Shown here piece after piece: positions 7,739 through 15,870 of a DNA stretch of 64,000 nucleotides. The notes beneath the pieces were generated by a model that worked only from the letters and a program-made list of their open reading frames with translations, was not told the origin of the DNA and did no database searches. The DNA comes from an uncultured Lachnospiraceae bacterium (lineage in GTDB: Bacteria; Bacillota; Clostridia; Lachnospirales; Lachnospiraceae): positions 62,001 to 126,000 of the forward strand of contig CAJTVN010000005.1 of NCBI GenBank assembly GCA_910579685.1, given 5' to 3'. The translations under genes were made by a program, and so were the position numbers. Positions within the stretch are counted from its first letter, which is position 1. Each line of letters starts with the position of its first letter.

Positions 7739-10030
7739 ATGATATCAGTATTTGAAGGCGGCGCCTATCTTCTGAACGGGATGCGGATCATACCCGACAA
7801 CGGGGATGCGTCAGAGGAGATAAAAAGCCGGACCGGCAGGGAAATCAGTAAGGAGGAGGCCAGAAAGGGAACCATTGCCTACGGCATTCTGGAATCCCAC
7901 AATACCTCCGGAAACATGGAGAAGCTTAAGATTAAATTTGACAAGCTCACCTCCCATGACATTACCTTTGTGGGAATCATTCAGACCGCAAGGGCTTCGG
8001 GACTTGAGAAGTTCCCGGTTCCCTACGTGCTCACCAACTGCCACAATTCCCTGTGTGCGGTGGGCGGAACCATCAACGAGGATGACCACATGTTCGGCCT
8101 CACCTGCGCCAAGAAATACGGCGGCGTCTATGTGCCTCCTCATCAGGCGGTGATTCATCAATATGCAAGAGAGATGCTTGCGGGAGGCGGAAGGATGATC
8201 CTGGGTTCTGATTCCCATACCCGCTACGGAGCGCTGGGAACCATGGCAATGGGAGAGGGCGGGCCGGAGCTGGTAAAGCAGCTCTTAAACCAGACCTATG
8301 ACATCAACATGCCCGGCGTGGTGGGAATCTACCTCACCGGCGAACCGGTAAAGGGAGTGGGCCCTCAGGATGTGGCCCTTGCCATTATCGGTGAAGTGTT
8401 TGGAAACGGCTATGTGAAAAACAAGGTGATGGAATTCGTGGGGCCCGGCGTGGAGAAGCTCAGTGCGGATTTCCGGATCGGAATCGATGTCATGACCACG
8501 GAGACCACCTGCCTGTCCTCCATCTGGAAGACGGATGAGACCATAAGAGAGTTCTACGAGATTCATGGAAGAGAGGAAGAGTACCGGGAGCTGAACCCTG
8601 CGGATGTGGCTTACTATGACGGAATGATCACCATTGATCTGGGAAAGATCCGTCCCATGATCGCCATGCCCTTCCATCCCAGCAATACCTACACCATCGA
8701 GGAGCTGAACGCAAACCTTCTGGATATCCTGGAGGATGTGGAGAAGAAAGCGGCCGTCTCCCTGGACGGAGCCGTGGATTTCACGCTGAAAAACAAGGTG
8801 ATAAATGGAAAGCTCATGGTGGATCAGGGTATCATCGCAGGCTGCGCGGGCGGCGGCTTTGAAAATATCTGTGCAGCTGCGGATATCATGAGGGGAAGCT
8901 ATATCGGCGCAGACGGTTTTGCCTTAAGCGTGTATCCGGCTTCCATGCCCGTGTATATGGAGCTCATAAAGAACGGCTGTGCGGCGTCTCTGATGGAAAC
9001 CGGCGCCGTGTTAAAGACCGCTTTCTGCGGTCCCTGCTTCGGTGCGGGCGACACGCCGGCAAACAACGCTTTCAGTATCCGCCACTCCACCAGAAATTTC
9101 CCTAACCGGGAGGGCTCCAAGCTCCAGAACGGACAGATCGCTTCCGTTGCGCTCATGGATGCCCGCTCTATTGCGGCCACGGCGGCAAACAAGGGCGTGC
9201 TCACCCCGGCCACGAACTTTGACGGTACGATCGGCAAATATAAATATCATTTTGATTCCAAAATATATGAGAACCGTGTGTTTGACTCCAAGGGGATTGC
9301 GGATCCCAAGGTGGAGATCCAGTTCGGTCCCAACATCAAGGACTGGCCTGCCATGACAGAGCTTCCGGAGAATCTCCTCTTGCAGGTGGTGTCCGAGATC
9401 CACGATCCGGTGACCACAACCGATGAGCTGATCCCCTCCGGGGAGACGTCGTCCTACCGCTCCAACCCTCTGGGACTTGCGGAGTTTACGCTCTCCCGAA
9501 AGGATCCCGCCTACGTGGGACTCGCAAAAGAAATCCAAAGAGCGCAGAAGGCCGTGATGGAGGGAAGATGCCCGCTTGAGGAAAAACCGGAGCTAAAGCC
9601 CGTGATGGAAGTGATCGGAAAATCCTTTCCGGAGGCGGGAGAAGGGAACATGGGTTTTGGATCCACCATCTTTGCGGTAAAGCCCGGCGACGGTTCCGCA
9701 AGAGAGCAGGCAGCTTCCTGCCAGAAGGTGCTGGGAGGCTGGGCCAACATTGCCAACGAATATGCCACCAAGAGATACCGTTCCAACCTGATTAACTGGG
9801 GCATGCTTCCCTTCCTGATCGCCCCGGGAGAGCTTCCCTTCAGGAACAGAGACTACCTGTTCTTCCCCGGCATCCGCAGGGCGGTTGAGGAGAAGGCGGA
9901 GGAGATCGCAGGCTATCTGGTAGGAGAGTCCTCCCTCACGGAATTCACGGTAAAGCTGGGCGAGCTTACGGACGAGGAGAGAAAGATTATTCTGGACGGC
10001 TGCCTGATCAACTACAACCGGGTAAAGTAA
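7739..10030 (+). CDS. Aconitase-family hydratase (YbhJ-like)
   Basis: 763 residues; the ATG follows GAGGAGGAG. It has the aconitase fold: TNCHNS near residue 100, a GSDSHTRYGALG segment, cluster-ligand positions GCAGGGFEN (about 365) and FCGPCFGAGDTPANN (about 430), and a swivel domain with NLINWGMLPF near the C-terminus. The three cysteines expected to hold the [4Fe-4S] cluster are present. It differs from classical aconitase A and leuC-type enzymes and resembles the uncharacterised hydratases related to E. coli YbhJ. The substrate may not be citrate. The gene stands alone behind its own promoter. Confidence 0.75.
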   Translation: MISVFEGGAYLLNGMRIIPDNGDASEEIKSRTGREISKEEARKGTIAYGILESHNTSGNMEKLKIKFDKLTSHDITFVGIIQTARASGLEKFPVPYVLTNCHNSLCAVGGTINEDDHMFGLTCAKKYGGVYVPPHQAVIHQYAREMLAGGGRMILGSDSHTRYGALGTMAMGEGGPELVKQLLNQTYDINMPGVVGIYLTGEPVKGVGPQDVALAIIGEVFGNGYVKNKVMEFVGPGVEKLSADFRIGIDVMTTETTCLSSIWKTDETIREFYEIHGREEEYRELNPADVAYYDGMITIDLGKIRPMIAMPFHPSNTYTIEELNANLLDILEDVEKKAAVSLDGAVDFTLKNKVINGKLMVDQGIIAGCAGGGFENICAAADIMRGSYIGADGFALSVYPASMPVYMELIKNGCAASLMETGAVLKTAFCGPCFGAGDTPANNAFSIRHSTRNFPNREGSKLQNGQIASVALMDARSIAATAANKGVLTPATNFDGTIGKYKYHFDSKIYENRVFDSKGIADPKVEIQFGPNIKDWPAMTELPENLLLQVVSEIHDPVTTTDELIPSGETSSYRSNPLGLAEFTLSRKDPAYVGLAKEIQRAQKAVMEGRCPLEEKPELKPVMEVIGKSFPEAGEGNMGFGSTIFAVKPGDGSAREQAASCQKVLGGWANIANEYATKRYRSNLINWGMLPFLIAPGELPFRNRDYLFFPGIRRAVEEKAEEIAGYLVGESSLTEFTVKLGELTDEERKIILDGCLINYNRVK

Positions 10031-10111
10031 TGTAACGGCCGGCACTTTTTCTGCAATGAAATTTCCGGACTGCGGCTAAAGATTTTCTCACAGTTTCCGA
10101 TATATAGTTTA

Positions 10112-10226
10112 CAGGGAGGACGGCATGGCCAGCCGGTTGTCCCTGATACTTAATCACAGTTTAGCCACGGATGGCATATACAGGCGTGTTTTGCGCACTC
10201 CTTATGTGCCGTCCGTTTTTGCTTTT
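10112..10226 (+). promoter_or_regulatory. Structured leader/terminator region before the EF-hand gene
   Basis: A 13-pair stem with two G-U pairs forms between CGGATGGCATATA (10168-10180) and TATGTGCCGTCCG (10203-10215) and is followed by a T run, so it is a convincing terminator for the hydratase. An upstream segment GGACGGCAT (10118-10126) could instead pair with the same 3' arm (TGCCGTCC). It also has a local partner in its own hairpin CAGGGA...TCCCTG (10112-10145). Mutually exclusive pairings suggest possible attenuation, but no known riboswitch class was recognised. Confidence 0.55.
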
Positions 10227-10278
10227 CCGTGCACGAAAATGATATCAGGAGAACAGGTTAAGCGGAAAGGGAGGTTAA

Positions 10279-11385
10279 ATGCGAATTGATTCCAGCAGCA
10301 TAGGAATGGAATCTCAAAGAACCTATTCTTTAAGGGCGGCAAGCGGGACGAGAACCATTGTCTCAGGCCGGATGCAGAGTCTTGCGGGCGGAGCCGGAGG
10401 CCTTTTGGGAAATCCGGCACAGCCTGAGAAGGAAGCGGAAGGGTTTGAAGGGCAAGGGGAGAGCTCTGAGCAGTATATGGAGAGAGTTTTTGAACAGATG
10501 CGCTCCAAGCAGAATCTGCGCACACAGAATACGAGAACCACGGACGCACTGGAGATGAAAAAGCAGCTTGCCAGCATCCGTCAACAGTGCCTTGACTATT
10601 TGATGGACCTGCTCTTTTATCCGGTCCGTATGAAAGACATGTCCTCCTATTCCGGGTGGAGCCAGCCTTTGTATTCTTATTCCGAGAGCACGCAGTATTA
10701 TGCCCTCAGCAGGCAGACCTACTATGAGGAGCGGGAGAACACGGCGTTCCAGACCCAGGGAACGGTAAAATGTGCGGATGGAAGAGAGATCAGCTTTGAC
10801 CTGAATCTTTCCATGAGCCGCAGCTTTCAGACGTATTATGAGGAGAACTATCAGGCGGTTCACAGGACAAAGACCGCGGCCATGTGTGATCCTCTGGTGA
10901 TCAATCTGGATGGGAATATTGCAGAACTTTCTGACCAGACCTTCTTTTTTGACATTGACGGCGACGGAAAGAAGGATGAGATCAACAGGCTTGCGCCGAA
11001 AAGCGGTTATCTTGCCCTGGACAAAAACGGCGACGGCGTGATCAACGACGGGACGGAGCTGTTCGGCACGAAGTCGGGAAACGGGTTTGCGGATCTTGCC
11101 GCCTATGATACGGACGGGAACGGTTTTATTGACGAGGGGGATGAGATTTTTAACAAGCTGAAAATCTGGATAACAGATGAAAATGGGCATCAGCAGCTGG
11201 TGTCCCTTGCAGACAAAGGCGTCGGGGCCATCTGCCTGCAGAATATAGCCACGGATTTTGACCTCACGGGGCAGGACGGAAGCGCAAAAGGAAGAATCCG
11301 CAATACGGGAATCTTCCTGTATGAAAACGGCGCAGTGGGAAGCGTCCAGCACGTGGACGTGGCCAAATATAATCAGGCTGTCTAG
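10279..11385 (+). CDS. EF-hand calcium-binding repeat protein of unknown function
   Basis: 368 residues; the ATG follows GGGAGG. The first half is Ser/Gln/Tyr-rich with no signal peptide or membrane segment. The second half (about 200-365) has the family core DPLVINLDGN followed by three EF-hand-like loops: DIDGDGKKDEI, DKNGDGVINDGTELF and DTDGNGFIDEGDEIF. Each holds Asp/Asn at the metal-binding positions. Similar EF-hand proteins occur in many bacteria as exported or cell-surface proteins. Here the export route is not visible. It precedes spoIID, but nothing in the sequence ties it to sporulation. Confidence 0.65.
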   Translation: MRIDSSSIGMESQRTYSLRAASGTRTIVSGRMQSLAGGAGGLLGNPAQPEKEAEGFEGQGESSEQYMERVFEQMRSKQNLRTQNTRTTDALEMKKQLASIRQQCLDYLMDLLFYPVRMKDMSSYSGWSQPLYSYSESTQYYALSRQTYYEERENTAFQTQGTVKCADGREISFDLNLSMSRSFQTYYEENYQAVHRTKTAAMCDPLVINLDGNIAELSDQTFFFDIDGDGKKDEINRLAPKSGYLALDKNGDGVINDGTELFGTKSGNGFADLAAYDTDGNGFIDEGDEIFNKLKIWITDENGHQQLVSLADKGVGAICLQNIATDFDLTGQDGSAKGRIRNTGIFLYENGAVGSVQHVDVAKYNQAV

Positions 11386-11419
11386 CCCGGTCCTGCGAAA
11401 AAGGTACAAAGCATCTAGT

Positions 11420-11447
11420 ATAAACGGCCTGCGCTCTTGCATAGGAT
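11420..11447 (+). promoter_or_regulatory. Possible sigma-E-type promoter of spoIID
   Basis: ATA (11420-11422), 17 bases, CATAGGAT (11440-11447) fits the sigma-E pattern ATA-N16-18-CATANNNT. SpoIID is sigma-E dependent in B. subtilis. The implied 5' leader would be only about ten bases, so this is tentative. Confidence 0.35.
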
Positions 11448-11463
11448 ATGTAAGAGGTGGCGT

Positions 11464-12453
11464 ATGAATAAACTTAAAGTCTTCAAAAATGTCTTCGGTA
11501 AAAGAACCGAATCAGGATTTTCAGTCAAAAATCTTGGTACGGTTCTTTTGTTATTGCTTCTGGTGCCCTACATCATAACCTCCCTGTTCGGAAATGCCAG
11601 CGGCGGAAATACCGTGCAGGAAAAAGAACGGATGCTGGAGGAACAGCTGCGGGAGGGCGGCCTTTTTGTGATCAATCAGACGGCCCTTGGCAGGGAGGAA
11701 ATTCCTCTGGAGATTTATGTGGCGGACGTACTTGCCAGAACCATGGAACCGGGATATGAGGCGGAGGCGCTCAAGGCCCAGGCTGTTCTGATCCGGACGA
11801 ATCTGGTGCCGGAGGGGGATGAGGACATTGCGGTGGCGGATGAGGAATACGGAAATGGCGGCGTACGCGCCGAATGCCTGCGGGCGGTTTCCGAGACCAG
11901 AGGCATTTATCTGGAATATGAAGGGAAACCGGTTTACGGCGCTTACTTTCTTGTGAGCAACGGAAATACCAGAGAGGCCGGGGAGGTTCTGGGAACCGGG
12001 ACATATCCCTATCTGACACAGGTATCCTGTGAAAAAGATTATCTGTCGGATCAGTATCTTCACAGAGTGGAATATTCCCTGGAAGAGTTTGAAAAAATAT
12101 GGGAGAGGACAGGAGAAAAAAGTGATGCGGAAATAGAGAAGGCTCTGGGGGAGGAAGAGAGAGAGGAGATGGCGGGAATGATTGTCCTAAGAGACAGTGC
12201 GGGCTATGGCCGCTATCTGCGGTATGGAGAAAAGTGGGTATCCTGCGAGGAGCTCAGGTACGCTCTTTGCCTCCCCTCATCTGATTTCGAGATAAAAAGC
12301 GATGCGGGCAGGCTTATCTTTACGGTCAAGGGAAGCGGCCACGGGCTGGGAATGAGCCAGTTTGGAGCAAATGAGTTGGCGCTGGAGGGATGGGATTATG
12401 GAAAGATCCTGAATTATTTTTTTCAGGGCGTTTCCTTTACCAAAATGGAGTAG
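11464..12453 (+). CDS. spoIID: Stage II sporulation protein D (SpoIID, peptidoglycan lytic transglycosylase)
   Basis: 329 residues; ATG 11464 follows AGAGGTGG. One N-terminal membrane segment (about 25-42) is followed by the SpoIID domain with the glutamate-containing stretch ARTMEPGYEAEALKAQAV and the C-terminal GSGHGLGMSQFGANELALEG and YFQGV-like ending. SpoIID degrades glycan strands during engulfment with SpoIIM and SpoIIP. The next gene encodes a SpoIIQ-like LytM protein, so the local context is sporulation. Confidence 0.9.
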   Translation: MNKLKVFKNVFGKRTESGFSVKNLGTVLLLLLLVPYIITSLFGNASGGNTVQEKERMLEEQLREGGLFVINQTALGREEIPLEIYVADVLARTMEPGYEAEALKAQAVLIRTNLVPEGDEDIAVADEEYGNGGVRAECLRAVSETRGIYLEYEGKPVYGAYFLVSNGNTREAGEVLGTGTYPYLTQVSCEKDYLSDQYLHRVEYSLEEFEKIWERTGEKSDAEIEKALGEEEREEMAGMIVLRDSAGYGRYLRYGEKWVSCEELRYALCLPSSDFEIKSDAGRLIFTVKGSGHGLGMSQFGANELALEGWDYGKILNYFFQGVSFTKME

Positions 12454-12470
12454 GAAGAATATCCAATCTT

Positions 12471-12501
12471 TTGAATAAAGTAGCAAAAAAGGGCAAAACT
12501 A
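12471..12501 (+). promoter_or_regulatory. Sigma-F-type promoter of the spoIIQ-like gene
   Basis: TTGAATA (12471-12477), 14 bases, then GGCAAAACTA (12492-12501). The -10 fits the B. subtilis sigma-F pattern GGSRARAMT at every position; the -35 differs from WGCATA at one base. It lies about 50 bases before the ATG at 12555, as expected for a forespore spoIIQ gene. Confidence 0.6.
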
Positions 12502-12554
12502 TCCGTAAGAAGAATGATTTCAGGATAGATAGAAAAAGATTGGAGAGATAGAAA

Positions 12555-13508
12555 ATGAGAAGAACAGTGAGAAGAAAAACCTTTGCAAAGGAACGCATTA
12601 TCATGGCGGCCTCCTCGGTGATCGTACTGGGAGCCCTTACCGCAACAGGCATCTGGCTGCGCAATGACAAAAGCTCCAAAGAGGACGGCTATATCGTGGA
12701 TTTAAGCGAAATAGAAAATGATACGGCCGGCGGAACCGTTGGGACACAGGCTCTGAAAACAGCGGAGAATGCGGCGGCGGGAAACCATCTCGGCGATGAT
12801 CTCGACTATGACCCTTATTTCCAGGAGACAAACTCCGGCAACGTGGAGAATCCGGATGTGTCCGAGAGTGAGAGTATGTCGGCTGCCGGAAGTAAAACCG
12901 ACGAAAAAACCGCAGAGGAAAACGCAGAGGAAACCACGGACAGCAGTGTGGCCAGACAAAAACCGGATGCGGACAAGGAGAAACCGGGTACGGATCCATC
13001 CGGCTCCGGACAGGAGAGCCCTGCCCCTTCGGCTGAGGGCGGCACGGAAGGCACCCCTGCGATCGCAACGGCCATGCAGCCGGTCCTTTCCTTCGGGGAG
13101 GACGATCCGCTTGTGTGGCCCGTAGTGGGAAATGTCCTGGTAAATTACAGCATGGATAAGACGGTTTATTTCCCGACACTTGACCAGTATAAATACAACC
13201 CGGCAATCGTGATACAGGCGAATGAGGGCGACATGATTACGGCAGCGGCCTCCGGCAAAGTGATATCCGTGTTTGAGGATCCGCAGATCGGAAAGGGCGT
13301 CACCATGGAGCTGGGAAACGGTTATGAGATCACCTACGGCCAGCTTGAGGGAATCCTTGTTTCCGAAGGAAGCTACGTGGCCATGGGGGACATGATCGCA
13401 CAGGTTGCGGCGCCCACCAAGTATTACAGCGTGGAGGGAACCAACGTGTATTTTAAACTGACCAGGGACGGCGAACCAATCAATCCCATGACAAGGCTTG
13501 GCAATTAG
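12555..13508 (+). CDS. SpoIIQ-like LytM/M23-fold sporulation protein
   Basis: 317 residues with an N-terminal membrane anchor (about 17-36), a long acidic low-complexity linker (about 45-180) and a C-terminal LytM/M23 fold (about 190-317: LVWPVVGNVLVNYS to NPMTRL). The zinc ligands of active M23 peptidases are absent: where HxxxD is expected there is NPAIVIQA, and the HxH strand reads VYFKL. So this is a structural, not catalytic, LytM domain, as in B. subtilis SpoIIQ, which anchors the engulfment complex with SpoIIIAH. The sigma-F-type promoter and neighbouring spoIID support that role. Confidence 0.75.
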   Translation: MRRTVRRKTFAKERIIMAASSVIVLGALTATGIWLRNDKSSKEDGYIVDLSEIENDTAGGTVGTQALKTAENAAAGNHLGDDLDYDPYFQETNSGNVENPDVSESESMSAAGSKTDEKTAEENAEETTDSSVARQKPDADKEKPGTDPSGSGQESPAPSAEGGTEGTPAIATAMQPVLSFGEDDPLVWPVVGNVLVNYSMDKTVYFPTLDQYKYNPAIVIQANEGDMITAAASGKVISVFEDPQIGKGVTMELGNGYEITYGQLEGILVSEGSYVAMGDMIAQVAAPTKYYSVEGTNVYFKLTRDGEPINPMTRLGN

Positions 13509-13536
13509 CCCAAGGCCGTCGGAAAGGCAAAGAGAG

Positions 13537-14736
13537 ATGTATATTATCGGTGGAAAGATCGTGACGATGGAAGGGGACGTCTGGGAAAACGGCTATATCT
13601 GTATTGAGAATGGAAAAATTAGGGAACTGGGGCCTGTTGAGGGAAAGGCCCCGGTTCCTGCTCTGGTTGAGAAATTTTCTTCCGGAAAGAACGAGGTGAT
13701 CGATGCGTCCGGATGCATCGTGATGCCGGGCCTGATCGAAGCGCACTGCCACATGGGAATCACGGAGGAAAAAAAGGGAATGGAGGGGGACGACTGCAAT
13801 GAGACGGTAGAGCCCATCACCCCCTATCTTCGGGCGGTTGATGCGGTCAATCCCATGGATGCGGCTTTTGATGATGCGGTCCGCGCAGGTATTACCTCCG
13901 CCATGATCGGTCCCGGAAGTTCTAACGTGGTAGGGGGAAGCTTTGTCTTTGTCAAAACGCATGGAAGGAGTATTGACCGTCTGATCGTCAAGAACCCTGC
14001 GGCCATGAAGGTCGCATTCGGAGAAAATCCAAAGGTTAATTACAGCGGCCAGGGCAAATCGCCCTCCACGAGGATGGCCATTGCCGCCATGCTGCGGCAG
14101 GAGCTGTTTCAGGCTCGCCAGTACGAGCAGAAGAGAAGGGCGGGAATGAAAACCGAGGACAGGGATTTCCGGTATGAGTGCTGGCTTCCGGTTCTTGCGG
14201 GCGAGATACCGCTGAAGGCCCATGTGCACCGGGCGGACGATATTTTTACCGCCATACGGATTGCGGAGGAATTCCAGCTGGATATGACGCTGGATCACTG
14301 CAGTGAGGGACATTTGATTGCGAGAGAGGTGGCAGCGTCCGGTTTTCCGGCAATCGTGGGGCCGGATCTTGCCAGCAGAAATAAGATAGAGGTGCAGAAC
14401 ATGGCGTTTAAGACCGTGGGGATTCTGAACAGGAAGGGCGTGAAGACGGCCATTACCACAGACCATCCGGTGAGTCTGATCCAATCCCTTCCCATTTGTG
14501 CCGGCCTTGCGGTAAAAGCGGGAATGAAGGAGGAAGAAGCGCTTAAGTCCATCACCATTTATCCCGCACAGATCTGCAGGGTCAGCGACAGAGTGGGGAG
14601 CCTGCGGGCGGGAAAGGATGCGGATATTTCCATATTTGACGGAAATCCGCTGGAGGTCTCCACAAAGGCTCTGTGCGTGCTGATCGATGGAGAGGTTGCC
14701 TACTGTGATGAGAATTTTGGGGGTTATCAGCCGTGA
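13537..14736 (+). CDS. Amidohydrolase-family metallo-enzyme
   Basis: 399 residues from ATG 13537, 28 bases after the preceding stop. It has the amidohydrolase fold with the metal-binding HxH in GLIEAHCHMG (about residue 65), further metal positions in KAHVHRADD (about 230) and LDHCSEGH (about 252), the catalytic Asp in TTDHPV (about 308) and the C-terminal beta-sandwich signature GSLRAGKDADISIFDGNPL. It resembles imidazolonepropionase-type cyclic amide hydrolases found in many Clostridia. The true substrate is unknown. It precedes ddl, with no functional link visible. Confidence 0.8.
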   Translation: MYIIGGKIVTMEGDVWENGYICIENGKIRELGPVEGKAPVPALVEKFSSGKNEVIDASGCIVMPGLIEAHCHMGITEEKKGMEGDDCNETVEPITPYLRAVDAVNPMDAAFDDAVRAGITSAMIGPGSSNVVGGSFVFVKTHGRSIDRLIVKNPAAMKVAFGENPKVNYSGQGKSPSTRMAIAAMLRQELFQARQYEQKRRAGMKTEDRDFRYECWLPVLAGEIPLKAHVHRADDIFTAIRIAEEFQLDMTLDHCSEGHLIAREVAASGFPAIVGPDLASRNKIEVQNMAFKTVGILNRKGVKTAITTDHPVSLIQSLPICAGLAVKAGMKEEEALKSITIYPAQICRVSDRVGSLRAGKDADISIFDGNPLEVSTKALCVLIDGEVAYCDENFGGYQP

Positions 14737-14834
14737 AGGCAGCACTTTTTGCAATACCGGAGGCAGGTTATCCCCTTTCGGAATGAAGAGAGCAGTTGTA
14801 AAATTATTTATTATCAGGAAGGGTGAGGAAGCGT

Positions 14835-15860
14835 ATGAAAATAGTAGTTTTGGCAGGGGGAATCAGCACGGAGAGGGACGTGTCCTTAAGCTCGGGAGCC
14901 ATGATATACAGGGCTCTGAAAAAGAGGGGACATCAGGTAATTCTGCTGGATGTGTATCTAGGATATGAAGAGGAGGATTCGGACCGGCTTTTTGAGAAGG
15001 ATGAGGATTGGGCGAAGGAGATCAGCAGCGTGTCGGAGACGAATCCGGATATCGAACAGATCAAGGCGTTGCGGGCGGACGGAGACAAAAATTTCTTTGG
15101 CCCGGGCGTTATCCCTCTTTGTCAGACGGCGGATGTCGTGTTCCTTGCGCTCCACGGGGAAAACGGGGAGAACGGAAAGATTCAGGCCTGCTTTGACCTG
15201 ATGGGAATTACCTACACGGGCACGGATTATGTGAGCTCCGCCCTCTGCATGGATAAGGAGCTGTCAAAGGAAATTTTTGCCTGCCACGGGATTCCCACCC
15301 CGGAGAGCTTTAGCCTGAAAAAGGGAGAGCGGGAAAGGAACCCCGCTTCCTTTCCCTGCATCGTGAAGGCCTGCTGCGGAGGCTCCAGCGTGGGAGTGAG
15401 CATAGCCTTTAAGCAGGAGGATTATCCGAAGGCTCTGGCCGAGGCCTTTGCCTATGACGACAGGGTGATTGTGGAACAGTACATAAAGGGACGGGAGTTT
15501 TCCGTGGGCGTGATCGACGGAAAGGCCCTTCCGGTTATTGAGATTGCGCCTTTACGGGGATTTTATGATTATAAAAACAAATATCAGGCAGGTTCCACCA
15601 TTGAGACCTGCCCGGCTCAGCTTTCCGAGGAAAAAACCAGAGAAATGCAGGGCTATGCGGAGAAAGCTTTTCAGGCACTGCGCCTTAAGAATTATGCCAG
15701 AATGGATTTTATGATGGGACAGGAGGGAGACATCTACTGCCTGGAAGCGAATACGCTGCCCGGAATGACCCCAACCTCGCTCCTTCCCCAGGAGGCGGCT
15801 GCCATTGGGATGGATTTTGAAGAGCTGTGTGAGAAGATTCTGCAAACGGCAGTGAGATAG
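14835..15860 (+). CDS. ddl: D-alanine--D-alanine ligase
   Basis: 341 residues; ATG 14835 (GAGGAAG upstream) is preferred to the GTG at 14823. ATP-grasp ligase making D-Ala-D-Ala for peptidoglycan. Signatures are GGISTERDVSLSSG at the N-terminus, ALHGENGENGKIQ, the ATP-grasp loop CCGGSSVGVS, ARMDFMM and the C-terminal LEANTLPGMTPTSLLP. murF begins ten bases after the stop, forming a ddl-murF pair that makes and then adds the dipeptide. Confidence 0.95.
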   Translation: MKIVVLAGGISTERDVSLSSGAMIYRALKKRGHQVILLDVYLGYEEEDSDRLFEKDEDWAKEISSVSETNPDIEQIKALRADGDKNFFGPGVIPLCQTADVVFLALHGENGENGKIQACFDLMGITYTGTDYVSSALCMDKELSKEIFACHGIPTPESFSLKKGERERNPASFPCIVKACCGGSSVGVSIAFKQEDYPKALAEAFAYDDRVIVEQYIKGREFSVGVIDGKALPVIEIAPLRGFYDYKNKYQAGSTIETCPAQLSEEKTREMQGYAEKAFQALRLKNYARMDFMMGQEGDIYCLEANTLPGMTPTSLLPQEAAAIGMDFEELCEKILQTAVR

Positions 15861-15870
15861 AGGTGCGAAA

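Noticed and set aside
10363..11442. 359-codon minus-strand frame opposite the EF-hand gene
   Set aside because: Antisense shadow of a well-supported gene with good start and calcium loops.
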